Shown here piece by piece: positions 50,050-61,283 of a DNA stretch of 64,000 nucleotides. A program made the translations under genes and the position numbers. Positions within the stretch are counted from its first letter, which is position 1. Each line of letters starts with the position of its first letter. This stretch comes from Burkholderiales bacterium (GTDB taxonomy: Bacteria > Pseudomonadota > Gammaproteobacteria > Burkholderiales > Nitrosomonadaceae), in assembly GCA_015075225.1 (NCBI GenBank), contig JABTUQ010000003.1:1-64000 (forward strand), in the 5' to 3' direction. The notes below the pieces were generated by a model. The model saw nothing but the letters and a program-made list of their open reading frames with translations, did not search any database and was not told the DNA's origin.

Positions 50050-51957
50050 GTGACAGTTGTTCATCTACCAGATGGTACAGACAAAAAATTTGATTATCCT
50101 GTAACTGTAAGAGAGGTTGCGGAGTCTATAGGCCCTGGGCTTGCTCGTGCAGCATTGGCGGGAAAGTTGAATGGCAAGTTGGTGGATTTGACAGAACAGA
50201 TAAATACGGATAGTGATTTAGTATTAATAACAGACAAAGATCCAGATGGGCTTGAGATCGTGCGTCATTCTTGTGCGCATTTATTGGCGCATGCAGTTAA
50301 AGAGTTATTTCCAGAGACGCAGGTTACTATCGGTCCGGTTATCGAGAACGGATTTTATTATGATTTTTCTTATGAGCGGCCATTTACACCTGAGGATTTG
50401 GTAGCTATAGAAAAAAGAATGCAGGAGATCAGCAAAAAGGATTTGAAAATCGAGAGGATGGTCTGGGAACGATCAAAGGCAATTGCTTTTTTTAAAGAAA
50501 TTGGGGAGCACTATAAAGCTCAAATAATTGAATCGATTCCTGACACTGAACCAGTTTCCTTATATTCCCAAGGTGACTTTACTGATCTATGCCGTGGCCC
50601 GCATGTGCCCTCCACATCAAAAATCAAGGTTTTTAAACTGATGAAGATAGCAGGTGCTTATTGGCGGGGAGATTCCAAAAATGAGATGTTGCAACGGGTT
50701 TATGGTACGGCCTGGATAAGCAATGAAGATCAGAAAAATTACCTGCAGTGTTTGGAAGAAGCGGAAAAACGCGATCATCGCAAACTAGGAAAGCAGTTGG
50801 ATTTATTCCATACCCAGGAAGAGGCTCCGGGGATGGTGTACTGGCATCCTAAGGGCTGGGTTATCTGGCAACAAATTGAACAATATATGCGCCATATTCT
50901 TGCCGGAAATGGTTATGTTGAAATACGTACACCCCAGGTGTTGGATAGATCGTTATGGGAGAGCTCCGGTCATTGGGAGAATTTTCGTGAAAATATGTTT
51001 ATCACGGAATCAGAAAATCGACATTACGCCATTAAACCAATGAACTGTCCGGGACATGTGCAGGTATTTAATCATGGATTAAGAAGTTATCGTGATTTGC
51101 CGCTTCGTCTGGCTGAATTTGGTTCATGTCACCGAAATGAAGCATCAGGAGCTTTGCACGGGCTTATGCGTGTACGTTCATTTACGCAGGATGATGCCCA
51201 TATTTTTTGTACAGAAGATCAAATTCTGGAAGAGGTTATAAAATTTGTTGATCTGTTAAATCAGGTATATGCGAATTTTGGTTTTAGTGGAACGCTCATA
51301 AAGCTTTCAACACGCCCTCTTAATAGAGTTGGATCGGAGGCGCAGTGGGATAAAGCTGAGACAGCCTTGGCGGCTGCGCTAAATCAAAAAAATATTGACT
51401 GGGAAGAGCAACCAGGAGAAGGTGCATTTTATGGTCCGAAGATTGAATTCACCTTGAAGGATAGTCTTGGTCGTAAATGGCAATGTGGCACTTTGCAGCT
51501 AGATTTTTCTATGCCAGCAAGGCTTGGAGCGGGGTATATAGCTGAAGATAATACAAAAAAAATTCCGGTTATGCTTCATCGTGCCATTCTGGGATCTATG
51601 GAGCGCTTTATTGGTATTCTCATTGAGCATCATGCGGGAGCGCTGCCTTTATGGCTTTCTCCAGAGCAGGTGATCGTGCTCAATATTTCCAAGAATCAAG
51701 CTGACTATGTTCTATCAATTACAGATCAACTGAAGCAAGTCGGTATAAGAGCCAGTTCTGACTTGAGAAATGAGAAGATAAGCTATAAAATTCGCGAGCA
51801 TAGCATGCAGAAGGTTCCTTACCTACTAATAGTAGGGGACAAGGAAGTGGAGAGCCGGACAGTTACTGTGAGAGAAAGATCAGGGCAGGATCTTGGATCG
51901 ATGGCTATCGAAGAATTTATTAGCCGAGCTCAAAATGAAATAACTGAAAGGCTATAG
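50050..51957 (+). CDS. thrS: threonyl-tRNA synthetase
   Basis: 635 residues starting at GTG 50050 ([16 protein letters not shown]). Domains in order: TGS (1-61), editing domain with [11 protein letters not shown], class II catalytic core with [33 protein letters not shown] and [10 protein letters not shown] (zinc ligands C and H), and the anticodon-binding domain from about 530. It heads the thrS-infC-rpmI-rplT-pheST-ihfA run. No T-box or operator-like mimic is obvious upstream. Confidence 0.96.
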   Translation: MTVVHLPDGTDKKFDYPVTVREVAESIGPGLARAALAGKLNGKLVDLTEQINTDSDLVLITDKDPDGLEIVRHSCAHLLAHAVKELFPETQVTIGPVIENGFYYDFSYERPFTPEDLVAIEKRMQEISKKDLKIERMVWERSKAIAFFKEIGEHYKAQIIESIPDTEPVSLYSQGDFTDLCRGPHVPSTSKIKVFKLMKIAGAYWRGDSKNEMLQRVYGTAWISNEDQKNYLQCLEEAEKRDHRKLGKQLDLFHTQEEAPGMVYWHPKGWVIWQQIEQYMRHILAGNGYVEIRTPQVLDRSLWESSGHWENFRENMFITESENRHYAIKPMNCPGHVQVFNHGLRSYRDLPLRLAEFGSCHRNEASGALHGLMRVRSFTQDDAHIFCTEDQILEEVIKFVDLLNQVYANFGFSGTLIKLSTRPLNRVGSEAQWDKAETALAAALNQKNIDWEEQPGEGAFYGPKIEFTLKDSLGRKWQCGTLQLDFSMPARLGAGYIAEDNTKKIPVMLHRAILGSMERFIGILIEHHAGALPLWLSPEQVIVLNISKNQADYVLSITDQLKQVGIRASSDLRNEKISYKIREHSMQKVPYLLIVGDKEVESRTVTVRERSGQDLGSMAIEEFISRAQNEITERL

Positions 51958-51989
51958 TAGATAAATTTAGTGAGTTTGCGGAGGGTGCC

Positions 51990-52580
51990 ATAGCTCAAGA
52001 AAAGACTGTAAGGGTCAATGACGAAATCTCGACGTCACAAGTTAGGTTGATTGGTGTTAATGGTGAGCAAATTGGAATTGTATCAATAGCCGAAGCTAGG
52101 GATATGGCTGAAGAAGCGGGCGTGGATGTTGTTGAAATAGCGCCGGGGGCAGAGCCACCAGTTTGCAGGCTGATGGATTATGGAAAATTTCTCTATCAGG
52201 AAAGCAAAAAAAAACATGATGCCAAACTGAAACAAAAACAAATACAAGTTAAAGAGATTAAGTTCAGACCAAATACGGATGAGGGTGATTACGGTATCAA
52301 GCTGCGAAATCTGATTAATTTTTTAAATGATGGTGATAAGGTAAAAATTACTCTCCGCTTCCGGGGTCGAGAAATGGCGCATCAGGAATTTGGAGTGAAA
52401 TTACTGGAAAGAGTGCGTGATGATTTGTCAACACATGCTGTTATAGAACAATTTCCAAAATTAGAGGGGCGGCAAATGGTTATGGTGTTGTCGCCCAAGA
52501 AAAAGGAAGTGAAAGCAGTTAAACCTACGAAGCAGATGACGGAAATTGTTTCGAAAAACGAGGGCGTAACACAGCAATAG
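51990..52580 (+). CDS. infC: translation initiation factor IF-3, apparent AUA start
   Basis: 196 residues. The family's N-terminus [28 protein letters not shown] is readable from codon 2, which places the start at ATA 51990-51992. It is preceded by the ribosome site CGGAGGG with normal spacing. There is no in-frame ATG, GTG or TTG before it and after the thrS stop. infC genes use rare starts (AUU in E. coli) so that IF-3, which rejects non-canonical initiation, limits its own synthesis; AUA would work the same way. The first ATG-type alternative, at 52047, would cut 19 conserved residues. N-domain, linker helix with [18 protein letters not shown] and C-domain are complete. Confidence 0.93.
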   Translation: MAQEKTVRVNDEISTSQVRLIGVNGEQIGIVSIAEARDMAEEAGVDVVEIAPGAEPPVCRLMDYGKFLYQESKKKHDAKLKQKQIQVKEIKFRPNTDEGDYGIKLRNLINFLNDGDKVKITLRFRGREMAHQEFGVKLLERVRDDLSTHAVIEQFPKLEGRQMVMVLSPKKKEVKAVKPTKQMTEIVSKNEGVTQQ

Positions 52581-52684
52581 TTGCTTTACTCTGTCAATAG
52601 AAGTTATTTATTACAAGTGATATCAAGGTTTTTAAAGATTTTCTGAAAGAAAGCACCTTGGTTCATGTTAAAAAAGGGGAAATT

Positions 52685-52882
52685 ATGCCTAAAATGAAAA
52701 CAAAAAAGAGTGCTGCCAAGCGCTTTAAGATCAGAGCTGGCGGGAGCATTAAGCGTTCGCAAGCCTTCAAGCGCCACATTCTTACCAAAAAAACAACTAA
52801 AAATAAGCGTCACTTGAGAGGTGTGGCTGCTGTCCATCCAAGTGACATGAAATCTGTTCATGTAATGATGCCTTACGCCTAA
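52685..52882 (+). CDS. rpmI: 50S ribosomal protein L35
   Basis: 65 residues, [20 protein letters not shown] to [14 protein letters not shown] end ([19 protein letters not shown]). I chose ATG 52685, with AAAGGGGA as ribosome site, over an ATG 9 codons upstream. It is 11 bases from rplT, the universal infC-rpmI-rplT order. Confidence 0.97.
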   Translation: MPKMKTKKSAAKRFKIRAGGSIKRSQAFKRHILTKKTTKNKRHLRGVAAVHPSDMKSVHVMMPYA

Positions 52883-52893
52883 GGAGATAGACA

Positions 52894-53253
52894 ATGCCAA
52901 GAGTAAAACGTGGTGTAACGGCAAAAGCCCGTCATAAAAAAATTCTTAAGCTGGCAAAAGGGTATCGCGGCAGAAGAAAAAATGTTTACCGGATTGCAAA
53001 ACAGGCGGTAATGAAGGCTGGGCAATATGCTTATCGTGATCGCCGTCAGCGTAAACGACAATTCCGAGCTTTATGGATCGCGCGTATCAATGCCGCAGTT
53101 CGGGAGTTAGGAATGACTTATAGTACTTTTATGAACGGAATCAAGAAAACTGGTATTGGGCTCGATAGAAAAGTGCTGGCCGATTTGGCTGTGTTTGATA
53201 AAACAGCTTTCGAAAAAATAACCAATCAGGTAAAAGCCAGCTTAGCAAGCTAA
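52894..53253 (+). CDS. rplT: 50S ribosomal protein L20
   Basis: 119 residues: [19 protein letters not shown], then [37 protein letters not shown] and [13 protein letters not shown] C-terminus ([17 protein letters not shown]). Full length; binds 23S rRNA early in assembly and in many bacteria represses rpmI-rplT translation. A terminator follows 30 bases after. Confidence 0.97.
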   Translation: MPRVKRGVTAKARHKKILKLAKGYRGRRKNVYRIAKQAVMKAGQYAYRDRRQRKRQFRALWIARINAAVRELGMTYSTFMNGIKKTGIGLDRKVLADLAVFDKTAFEKITNQVKASLAS

Positions 53254-53282
53254 ATAGCAGTTGGCGTGTAAGTGTATCAGGG

Positions 53283-53317
53283 GGAGGTCGGCAATTTTGG
53301 CTAGACCTCCTTTTTTT
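53283..53317 (+). terminator. intrinsic terminator or attenuator between rplT and pheS
   Basis: GGAGGTC (53283-53289) and GACCTCC (53304-53310) with a 14-nt loop, directly followed by seven Ts. It ends 22 bases before the pheS ATG, so it could act as an attenuator for pheST as well as the end of the ribosomal protein transcript. No phenylalanine-rich leader peptide is evident before it. Confidence 0.85.
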
Positions 53318-53321
53318 ATGA

Positions 53322-54359
<1,038 letters not shown>

Positions 54360-54377
54360 TCGGCAGAATTTGTAAAC

Positions 54378-56761
54378 ATGAAATTTTCCGGGAGATGGCT
54401 CCGTAAACTGGTTGATTTCCAGTATTCCGACCATGAGTTGGCGCATAAGTTAACTATGGCAGGGTTAGAAGTTGAGAATCTAGTTTCTGTTGCTCCATTT
54501 TTCGATAAAGTGGTTGTAGCTCATGTAATTTCGATTCAAAAACATCCCGATGCTGATCGTCTCAATGTATGTAAAGTCGATGCGGGGGATCAATCAAGAG
54601 AATTATTGCAAATAGTCTGTGGGGCCCAGAATGTAAGGGAAGGCATGAAAGTAGCCTGTGCCCTGGTTGGGGCCAAGTTACCAGAGCTTGAAATCAGGCG
54701 CGGTAAGATACGCGGTGTGGATTCCTTTGGCATGTTGTGTTCTGCTAAAGAACTTGGCTTGATGAGTGATGCCGATGGGCTGCTCGAGTTATCAGATGAA
54801 GCAACTACAGGAATGGATCTACGTGAATACCTCTTGCTTGACGATTACATTTTTACTCTGAAACTGACACCTAACCGAGCAGACTGTCTGGGTATGTTTG
54901 GTATTGCACGCGAAGTTGCTGCCATTACGGAATGTGAACTAGTTTTGCCAGCAATTACTCGCATTGATCCGGCTATTGAAGATGTATTGCAAATCCGGGT
55001 TGAAGAGCCCGAATCTTGCCCGCTGTATTGTGGTCGCATCATCAAAATGTAGCGATCAATACTAATACTAAAATTCCGTTATGGATGAGCCAGCGTCTGG
55101 AGCGTTCTGGTTTGCGCCTGATTAACCCTGTGGTAGATATTATTAATTATGTGATGTTGGAAATGGGGCAGCCGATGCATGCCTTTGATCTTGCACGAAT
55201 AGGGAGCGGCGCAAAGGGTGATATTTGTGTGCGTTATGCTCGTGAGAGTGAAAAATTATTGCTATTAAACGGTGAGGAGCTGGCTTTACAGAAAGATATG
55301 CTGGTGATTGCTGATGATAACAAACCATTGGCATTGGCTGGAATTATGGGAGGTTGTGAGAGCGGAGTAACAGAGGCTACAACAGATATTTTCCTTGAAA
55401 GTGCTTATTTCTCACCTGCTGTAATCAGTGGGAAATCGTTTAAATTGGGTTTTACTTCGGATTCAGCGCACCGGTTTGAGCGAGGAGTCGATTTTTCCAT
55501 AACGCGTAGTGCAATAGAACGTGCTACTGCATTAATACAGGATATATGCGGTGGTAGTGTGGGCTCGGTCGCTGAAATCAGGCATCAGTTGCCGGAACGA
55601 ATAGCTGTGATGGTGCGTCCGGGGCGGGTTACTAAGATTTTGGGTATAGAGCTTGGTATAAAGCAGATATCAGCCTGTTTTCGGCGTTTGCAATTCAGTT
55701 ACTCGGTCACTGAGGATATTTTTTACGTTGTTCCGCCAGCATCTCGCTTTGATTTGGTGATAGAAGAAGATTTTATTGAGGAAATTGCGCGAGTGTATGG
55801 TTATGATTTGATCCCTGCGCAGCTATCCAGAGCACCGGTGCGCATGCTGGCTGAGCCCGAGACCAAAGCATCGCCCATTAAGCGTTTACATCAAATCTTG
55901 ATATCGAGAGATTATCAGGAGGTTATTAATTACACGTTTGTAGATGCTCAGTGGGAGTCTGATCTATCTGAGAATAATGACCCGATCAGATTGAAAAACC
56001 CGATTGCAAGCCATATGGATGTGATGCGTAGCAATCTCTTCGGTGGTTTAATCAATAATCTGCAATTCAATCTGAATCGCAAACAAAGTAGGGTCAGGAT
56101 ATTTGAGATAGGTTCGTGTTTCAGAAGAGAGGGAACTGAAGGGCAAGAAGCAGAGTATCTGGCGGCTCTTTGCTCGGGTAGTGTTTATCCAGAGCAATGG
56201 AATATGCCAAGTCGAAATATAGATTTTTATGATGTGAAAATGGACGTTGAATCCTTGTTCTGGCCAAGAAGTTTAGAGTTTGAACCGACTATACATCCAG
56301 CCTTGCATCCAGGTAAATCTGCCAGGATTCTGTTAAACGGGAAGTCGGTAGGCTGGATTGGGGAGCTCCATCCTCGCTGGCAAGAAAAATATCATTTATC
56401 ACAATCTGCAGTACTTTTTGAATTGTTGGCGGAGGCGCTTGCTACAGAGCTATTACCAAGAATGCGATCGCTCTCCAAATTTCCTCCAGTGAGGCGTGAT
56501 ATTGCAGTTGTTGTTGAAAATAATGTCAGTGTAGCGAATTTGCTGGCCGCTATGAATATAGAAAAAGATCGTAGTGTCAGCGAAATATCGTTATTTGATT
56601 TATATAGCGGTGAGAAATTAGCGCAGGGTAAAAAGAGTCTTGCTTTCCGGGTTTTATTGCAAGATAGTGAAAAAACCCTTACAGATCAGGAGATCGAACA
56701 GTCTGTTCAACGACTGATTAATGCTCTTGAACGAAAATTTGGTGCAACGTTACGTAGTTAG
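54378..56761 (+). CDS. pheT: phenylalanyl-tRNA synthetase beta chain, with one frameshift
   Basis: Full-length beta chain of about 794 residues if a single base is restored. N-terminal tRNA-binding (EMAP-like) domain with [15 protein letters not shown], then B3/B4 editing domain ([25 protein letters not shown]), B5 domain, catalytic-like core and C-terminal anticodon-binding FDX-ACB domain ([15 protein letters not shown]). At about 55040 the frame is lost in a run of As (ATCAAAATG; the expected reading IIKNVAINTN needs one more A). The two parts otherwise join perfectly. An essential gene is unlikely to be truly broken, so this is probably a homopolymer sequencing error. Confidence 0.95.
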
Positions 56762-56813
56762 TAAATAGTGTTGTATTGTGTAGTTACTCTATTTTCTATC
56801 TTAAGGGTGGATT

Positions 56814-57122
56814 ATGGCTTTAACCAAAGCAGAGCTTACTGATTTATTGTTTGAAAATATCGGATTGAATAAGCGTGAAGCAAAAGAAATTGTCGAGTGT
56901 TTCTATGAAGAAATGCGAATCGCTCTTCAAAATGGCGATGGTGTGAAACTCTCTGGTTTTGGTAATTTTCAATTAAGGACAAAACCGCAACGTCCAGGGC
57001 GAAATCCTAAAACAGGAGAAGAAATTCCGATTTCAGCCAGAAGAGTAGTGACTTTCCACGCAAGCCAAAAATTAAAATCCATGGTGGAGGCAAACTATCA
57101 TGGAGAATCTGGAACAAACTGA
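56814..57122 (+). CDS. ihfA: integration host factor alpha subunit
   Basis: 102 residues: [39 protein letters not shown] (the DNA-intercalating proline arm) and [19 protein letters not shown] bends DNA in recombination, transcription and replication. It occupies the standard place after pheT. Its last 23 bases overlap the following merR-type gene. Confidence 0.96.
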   Translation: MALTKAELTDLLFENIGLNKREAKEIVECFYEEMRIALQNGDGVKLSGFGNFQLRTKPQRPGRNPKTGEEIPISARRVVTFHASQKLKSMVEANYHGESGTN

Positions 57123-57483
57123 CGCACTGCCACCCATACCTGTAAAAAGGTATTTCACGATCGGGGAAGTAAGCGATTTATGTGGCGTTAAGCCGCATGT
57201 TTTACGTTACTGGGAGCAAGAGTTTACTCAACTTGGATCAATCAGGCGCCATGGGAATCGGCGTTATTATCAGCACCGTGAGGTAATACTCATCAGGCGA
57301 ATACGCGAATTATTGTACGACCATGGTTTTACTATAAGCGGAGCTAGAAATCGTCTGGGTACAGGGCTACAGAATCTACCCAGGAGTAAAAATAATGTGA
57401 CTGACAGTCAGATAGATTTTAATTTGATCAAGTTGAAGAACGAAATTGAGCAAATTATCTTGCTGCTTGAAACAAATTGCTAA
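57100..57483 (+). CDS. MerR-family transcriptional regulator
   Basis: 127 residues. The winged helix-turn-helix [25 protein letters not shown] is near the N-terminus, then [30 protein letters not shown] completes the DNA-binding domain. A short C-terminal dimerisation helix lacks effector-binding cysteines, so it is the small MerR type found after ihfA throughout proteobacteria. Start ATG overlaps ihfA, implying coupled translation. Regulon unknown. Confidence 0.92.
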   Translation: MENLEQTDALPPIPVKRYFTIGEVSDLCGVKPHVLRYWEQEFTQLGSIRRHGNRRYYQHREVILIRRIRELLYDHGFTISGARNRLGTGLQNLPRSKNNVTDSQIDFNLIKLKNEIEQIILLLETNC

Positions 57484-57583
57484 AAAACAAAGTAGGATTG
57501 GCTTGTGAACAAAAACAAGGCTAAAAAATTAGCTTGGCATAAGATCAGTAATAGTTATGAGTGTTTTGTTATAATTAGCAGAT

Positions 57584-57660
57584 CGGGGCGTAGCGCAGCC
57601 TGGTAGCGTACTTGCATGGGGTGCAAGTGGTCGGAGGTTCAACCTCTCTCGCCCCGACCA
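57584..57660 (+). tRNA. tRNA-Pro (GGG)
   Basis: 77 nt. Acceptor stem CGGGGCG / CGCCCCG, D arm GCGCAGCCTGGTAGCGT, anticodon stem CTTGC / GCAAG with loop ATGGGGT giving anticodon GGG, TpsiC arm with GGTTCAACC, discriminator A and encoded CCA. The ihfA-merR-tRNA-Pro order is common in proteobacteria. Confidence 0.97.
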
Positions 57661-57824
57661 TTTATTGGTAAAACTTTTCACCGGGGTTTGTAAATTAAAC
57701 CGGGGGATCGCTGTTTGCCATCTACATTTAAGTCGGTTATTTGATTTTTCACCATCAATGAAGTGTTTCGGTTGAATCTATATGATAGCCGGTAGCAATA
57801 TTCAATTACCTAAGGTGTATTCGA

Positions 57825-58569
57825 GTGCGCATTTTGCTCAGTAACGATGACGGGTATTTTGCGCCAGGTATCGCTTATCTGGCTAAAGTGATATTCTGAA
57901 ATTGCGGATGTAACAGTAGTTGCACCGGAGCGCGACCGCAGCGGAGCAAGTAATTCACTTACTTTGGATCGTCCACTCAGCTTGCATAAATCCCATAATG
58001 GTTTTTACTATGTCAACGGTACGCCGACTGATTGTGTTCATCTTGCGGTAACCGGAATGTTGGATGGATTGCCGGATATGGTAATTTCCGGAATCAATGA
58101 CGGAGCTAACATGGGTGACGATACAATTTACTCAGGTACTGTGGCGGCAGCAACAGAAGGTTTTTTATTGGGATTGCCTTCAATTGCAGTATCTCTGGTG
58201 AGTATGTCACGCGGTAATTTTCCCACTGCAGCCAGGGTTGTTTTGGAATTGGTCAAGAGATTCATGGAAAACAGGTTTCATATACCAATCCTACTTAACG
58301 TTAATGTTCCCGATATTCCGTATGAAGAATTGCAGGGGATGGATGTTACGCGTCTTGGCCGCCGTCATAAAGCGGAACCCGTAATTAAATACCGAACGCC
58401 AAGAGGGGAAACAGTATATTGGGTGGGCGCAGCAGGAGCAGCTCAGGATGCAAGTGAAGGCACCGATTTTTTTGCTCTTCAACATAACCGGGTTTCGGTA
58501 ACCCCCTTGCAAATAGATCTAACGCGTTATGATCAGATCGGTTATGTAAAAAATTGGTTGGCACTTTAG
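57825..58569 (+). CDS. surE: 5'-nucleotidase SurE, with a frameshift near the start
   Basis: Metal-dependent nucleoside-monophosphate phosphatase. From GTG 57825, [21 protein letters not shown] carries the D-D metal motif, then an extra base near 57893 shifts the frame. The expected [20 protein letters not shown] continues in the next frame and joins [12 protein letters not shown]. Later blocks [15 protein letters not shown] and [20 protein letters not shown] are intact. Total 745 bases, one more than a multiple of three. It heads surE-pcm-nlpD. One indel in an otherwise perfect gene suggests a sequencing error. Confidence 0.93.
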
Positions 58570-58686
58570 CGGTTATCTAACGTTTGGCTGAAGAGTTTAA
58601 TTTCTGATAGTGAAAACTGGCTTTTTGGGGGTGACTCGCTCTCGTTATTTCGTTTGTTTGCTGTATAGAAATAGGGGAATTGGTTA

Positions 58687-59355
58687 GTGAGTGTGCGCCA
58701 TTCTGGTATTGGTATGACATCGTTGCGGACGCGAGTGCGTATGGTTGAACGCTTGCGGGAGCAGGGGATCAAAGATGAGGTGGTATTGGCTGTAATGGGG
58801 TCAATTCCGCGTCATCTCTTTGTTGAAGAAGCTTTGGCTTCTCGCGCATATGAGGATGTGGCTTTGCCGATTAACTACGGACAAACTATTTCAAGCCCGT
58901 GGACTGTAGGTCGTATGACAGAATTGTTGCGAAATGGCGGTATTAATCCACTCAGGAAAGTCTTGGAAATAGGTACTGGGTGTGGCTATCAAACTGCTGT
59001 CCTAGCGAAGATAGTAAACGAGGTTTATTCAGTTGAGCGGATAGGCCCTCTTTTGACACGCACACGTATCCGGCTGCGTGAATTGGGTATCCGCAATGTT
59101 CATTTGAAGCATGCTGATGGTATACAAGGTTTGCCAGAAATAGGGTCATTCGATGGAATCATGATGACAGCGGTTATACCAGAAATACCTGAAACGCTTC
59201 TTGCACAATTAGCAGTAAATGGGAGGATGGTGTTTCCCAAGGGGAGTAAAAAACAGTATTTATGCGTAATAGATCATACGCTTGAAGGTTTTGTTGAAAC
59301 CGTTCTGGATGAAGTAATGTTTGTACCAATGTTGCCAGGGATCATCAACAGGTAG
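58687..59355 (+). CDS. pcm: protein-L-isoaspartate O-methyltransferase
   Basis: 222 residues, starting GTG 58687; an ATG at 58714 (MTSLRTRVRMVERL) is possible. Repairs isoaspartyl damage in aged proteins using SAM. Family blocks: PRHLFVEEALASRAYED, ALPINYGQTISSP, and SAM motif I KVLEIGTGCGYQTAVLA. Then DGIMMTAVIPEIPETLLAQL. Located after surE as usual. Confidence 0.95.
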   Translation: MSVRHSGIGMTSLRTRVRMVERLREQGIKDEVVLAVMGSIPRHLFVEEALASRAYEDVALPINYGQTISSPWTVGRMTELLRNGGINPLRKVLEIGTGCGYQTAVLAKIVNEVYSVERIGPLLTRTRIRLRELGIRNVHLKHADGIQGLPEIGSFDGIMMTAVIPEIPETLLAQLAVNGRMVFPKGSKKQYLCVIDHTLEGFVETVLDEVMFVPMLPGIINR

Positions 59356-59554
59356 ACACTGTTACAGTTAAGTGCAATCAAAATTTGAAATAAGGATGTA
59401 TATAAACTAACGGTATATGTTTTGTAATCCTATGAATAAATTGCGTTATTCTAAATCAAACGTATCTATCTCAGCTTTGTTTTGTGATTGTTAACTCGCT
59501 CGTTAATATCAATCAAATCGGATCAGTGGAGCTCTGTTTAAATTCATAAAATTC

Positions 59555-60529
59555 ATGCGCATATTATTTTTTCTTCTTGTCCTGCCCTTGAGCTCTTGTG
59601 TTTCAAAGCCAGATCCTGCTCCTGTTATTGATCGATCACCAGGTCGTTCTGCTGAAATGCCAATAAGTAACTTAAGTGGTTATACAAGAAGGGATGTATA
59701 TATTGTGCAAAGAGGTGATACTTTATATGGTATAGCTCAAAAAAGTGGTTTGAATATCAATCGATTGGCTGAAATAAATAATATTGTGGCACCGTATGCG
59801 CTTAGGATTGGTCAGGAGATTTATCTGCAAGAAATCGCTGAACAGCATGCTACTCAACAAGAGAATTTTTCCTCACAGCCAAAACTTTTTTCAATTTCAC
59901 AATCGGGAGAAGCCATTACTGCAAATGACCAACTTAATTCTCAATCAGGTGAAAGTAATAACGGTATTTCTGGTTCTTTAATAACGGTGCCTAAAGGAAT
60001 GCTATTGCCTTATTCCGCAACACGCGATCAACAAGATAATCGTCCTGGTGCAGCACAAGTCGAAGCACAAACCAAGAAAAATTCTGAATCTTATCAGGTA
60101 GCTAATATAGATCCGGCTACTGTGAGTAAACACGGCCAATTAATAGATACGCAAAAAAATAGTAGTGGCATCAGTTGGGGGTGGCCAGCGAATGGGCAAA
60201 TTATTAGCCGGTTTTCTGAAAAATCCAAAGGTGTAGGTATAAGCGGACAACTCAAACAAGCTGTATTGGCATCCGCCTCAGGTAAGGTTGTTTATAGTGG
60301 TAATGGTTTGCGTGGATACGGGAATTTAATTATTATTAAGCATAACGATAATTATTTGAGCGCTTATGGTCACAATAGCAAAAATTTTGTGCTTGAAGGG
60401 GATAGTGTAGCTAAAGGACAAAAGATTGCCGAGATGGGTAACAATGATGGTGGTACTGTGAAGTTACATTTTGAGATTAGAGAAAAAGGGAAGCCTGTCG
60501 ACCCCCTTGACTATTTACCTAATAGATAG
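59555..60529 (+). CDS. nlpD: lipoprotein NlpD-like murein hydrolase activator (LysM + M23)
   Basis: 324 residues: lipoprotein signal LVLPLSSC (Cys15), LysM domain (YIVQRGDTLYGIAQKSGLNI, about 48-92), a low-complexity S/Q/N linker, then an M23 fold (about 205-322) with GWPANGQIISRFSE, GNLIIIKHNDNYLSAYGHNS and VKLHFEIREKGKPVDPLDYL. The first metal ligand (HxxxD) is replaced by GVGISG, so the domain is probably inactive and works by activating amidases at division. The rpoS gene that often follows nlpD is not present; a convergent gene lies 8 bases on. Confidence 0.93.
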   Translation: MRILFFLLVLPLSSCVSKPDPAPVIDRSPGRSAEMPISNLSGYTRRDVYIVQRGDTLYGIAQKSGLNINRLAEINNIVAPYALRIGQEIYLQEIAEQHATQQENFSSQPKLFSISQSGEAITANDQLNSQSGESNNGISGSLITVPKGMLLPYSATRDQQDNRPGAAQVEAQTKKNSESYQVANIDPATVSKHGQLIDTQKNSSGISWGWPANGQIISRFSEKSKGVGISGQLKQAVLASASGKVVYSGNGLRGYGNLIIIKHNDNYLSAYGHNSKNFVLEGDSVAKGQKIAEMGNNDGGTVKLHFEIREKGKPVDPLDYLPNR

Positions 60530-60537
60530 AAGCCTAT

Positions 60538-61269
60538 TTACTTATTTTGTTTTTGATTAAGTAGGTTAGAAATGGTTCGAGTATCTATCTGTTTACCTGT
60601 AGTTTCTAAATCCTCTAAAACGAGGATGGCGTCACTGAAATCCTGCTTTTGCGTATATTCACTAATAGTGATTATTGTTCTAATACCTGCTGCAGTGGAT
60701 GATTTAAGTCCATTCTCCGAGTCTTCAATTGCAATGCAGGTTTCAGCGGACAGATTAAGCTGCTTGAGTACCCATTGGTAAATATCTGGTGCGGGTTTCT
60801 TATTTGGAACAATATCCCCAGCCCCAATTACGTCAAACCACTCTAGAGCGTCATTTCCAAGAGTGCATTGGAGTAATGTGCTTACATTTTCGTAGGTTGT
60901 GGTAGTGGCAATGGCCACTTTAATGTTATTGCTACGTAAATCATCTAGCAGTCGTTTGATACCGGGCCTCAGGGGTATCTTTCCTTCTTTCAATAAATTT
61001 AGAAAATATTTGGTTTTAATTTTATGGATTTGGGCAATCCAATCTTCAAGATTATTTTTGTTAAGAAAAGAGGGTGCGTAATTTTCTATATAAAAGCGGA
61101 TGCGCTCCTTACCCCCTGTAATCTGCAATAAAACACCGTATAAATCTACATCCCAGTTCCAATCCAGCTGGCTTTCTTCGAAAGCCTGATTGAAGGCAAT
61201 GCGATGGCCATCACGCTCGGTATCTGCGAGTGTGCCATCTACATCAAAAAGAACAGCTGCGAGAGTCAT
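60538..61269 (-). CDS. cbbY: HAD-family phosphatase CbbY
   Basis: 243 residues. HAD motif I FDVDGTLADTERDGH with both catalytic Asp; the cap domain; motif II as ATTTTYENV; motif III lysine in NKKPAPDIYQ; motif IV EDSENGL. The TERDGHR-AFN start is characteristic of CbbY, which removes xylulose-1,5-bisphosphate, a RubisCO inhibitor. That fits an autotroph using the Calvin cycle, although the cbb operon itself is not in the window. Confidence 0.88.
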   Translation of the reverse strand: MTLAAVLFDVDGTLADTERDGHRIAFNQAFEESQLDWNWDVDLYGVLLQITGGKERIRFYIENYAPSFLNKNNLEDWIAQIHKIKTKYFLNLLKEGKIPLRPGIKRLLDDLRSNNIKVAIATTTTYENVSTLLQCTLGNDALEWFDVIGAGDIVPNKKPAPDIYQWVLKQLNLSAETCIAIEDSENGLKSSTAAGIRTIITISEYTQKQDFSDAILVLEDLETTGKQIDTRTISNLLNQKQNK

Positions 61270-61283
61270 ATTTTTTAAGTTGT

